The notes beneath the pieces are model-generated. The model did no database searches and was not told the DNA's origin. It saw nothing but the letters and a program-made list of their open reading frames with translations. A stretch of DNA of 5,149 bases, from the NCBI GenBank assembly GCA_023423215.1, contig JAFAFZ010000100.1:1-5149 (forward strand), in the 5' to 3' direction. Origin of the DNA: Actinomycetes bacterium. GTDB lineage: Bacteria; Actinomycetota; Acidimicrobiia; Acidimicrobiales; Microtrichaceae. This document shows positions 4,953-5,149 of the stretch, one piece after another. Position numbers and translations under genes: made by a program. How positions within the stretch are numbered: the stretch's first letter is position 1; each line of letters opens with the position of its first letter.

Positions 4953-5149
4953 CGCGGTCCTCCTCTGGCAGCGGCGTCCGCCCCCGCACGACGACGGACA
5001 TGCTCGCCGCGGGGTGCGGCGACCGCAAGCGACGCGGAACCGGACGGCCCGGGCGAACGACCACCACTGCGTCGCCCTGCGACGATGGGTCGTGCGCGTC
5101 CCGGCGCCGCGTCGACCGCATCCCGTCCCCTCCCATGACCTCCCCACCG
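4953..5149. other. Upstream region of the kinase gene with possible divergent start
   Basis: About 200 nt without a firm gene. On the minus strand, the best promoter-like pair for the kinase gene is TTGCGG (complement of 5023-5028) with GCATGT (complement of 4998-5003), 19 nt apart; this is weak. On the plus strand GACGAT (5081-5086) resembles a -10 box and is followed by GTG at 5092, whose frame (VRVPAPRRPHP) stays open to the edge. Another candidate start is ATG 5135 (MTSPP), also open to the edge but without a purine-rich site before it. Either could begin a divergent gene that leaves the window. GTCG/CGAC half-sites alternate at 5071-5092. Confidence 0.35.
4959..4964 (-). promoter_or_regulatory. 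Ribosome-binding site that fixes the kinase gene start
   Basis: Read on the minus strand, a perfect AGGAGG (within GAGGAGGA) stands 6 nt before GTG at 4952-4950. It is the strongest Shine-Dalgarno site in the window and decides for the 517-residue product over a 582-residue version starting at the right edge. Confidence 0.85.

Noticed and set aside
3819..5138. Plus-strand 439-codon open frame opposite the kinase gene
   Set aside because: The translation is full of Val/Asp/Glu/His/Arg with no motif, and it is antisense to a gene with all UbiB-family motifs and a strong ribosome-binding site.
4953..5147. 65-codon N-terminal extension of the kinase protein
   Set aside because: Arg/Gly/Cys-rich sequence unlike the family; the AGGAGG site 6 nt before GTG 4952 gives a better start.

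Overview
This window is high-GC bacterial DNA with tightly packed genes, strong G/C preference at third codon positions and little intergenic space. The codon bias, one GTG start with an AGGAGG site, and one apparently leaderless GTG start just behind a TAnnnT-type -10 box suggest an actinobacterial (Actinomycetota) chromosome. An Acidimicrobiia-like lineage is possible, but that placement is inference. I see no rRNA, tRNA, insertion sequence, phage gene or CRISPR array.

Layout. Positions 1-178 appear to hold the very end of an upstream plus-strand gene, a strong stem-loop (62-98) that probably terminates it, and the leader of the first complete gene. Next come two plus-strand genes of an extracytoplasmic thiol-redox module: a membrane-anchored TlpA/ResA-like thioredoxin (179-865) and, 28 nt later, a CcdA-type thiol:disulfide transporter (894-1853). 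CcdA would pass electrons from cytoplasmic thioredoxin across the membrane to the TlpA-like protein, typically for cytochrome c maturation or repair of exported proteins. After an 86-nt gap come an LCIB-type beta-carbonic anhydrase homologue (1940-2665) and, 8 nt later, pdxH, pyridoxamine 5'-phosphate oxidase (2674-3309). An 89-nt convergent intergenic region with a short tandem repeat and a weak hairpin follows. The minus strand then carries an ABC1/AarF/UbiB-family atypical kinase (3399-4952). Positions 4953-5149 are the upstream region of that gene and may also hold the start of a divergent plus-strand gene that leaves the window.

The most informative item is the LCIB-like protein. It shows the family's Cys-Arg-Asp-Glu, Pro-His-Ile-Gly and Cys-Gly-Ala signatures and would easily be left as hypothetical; its coupling to pdxH is unexplained. 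I found no evidence of a wholly new multi-gene system. The other genes belong to known families, with some local departures: an extra C-terminal membrane segment in CcdA, a Thr in place of the usual Trp before the TlpA CxxC, and variant kinase motifs in the UbiB-like protein.
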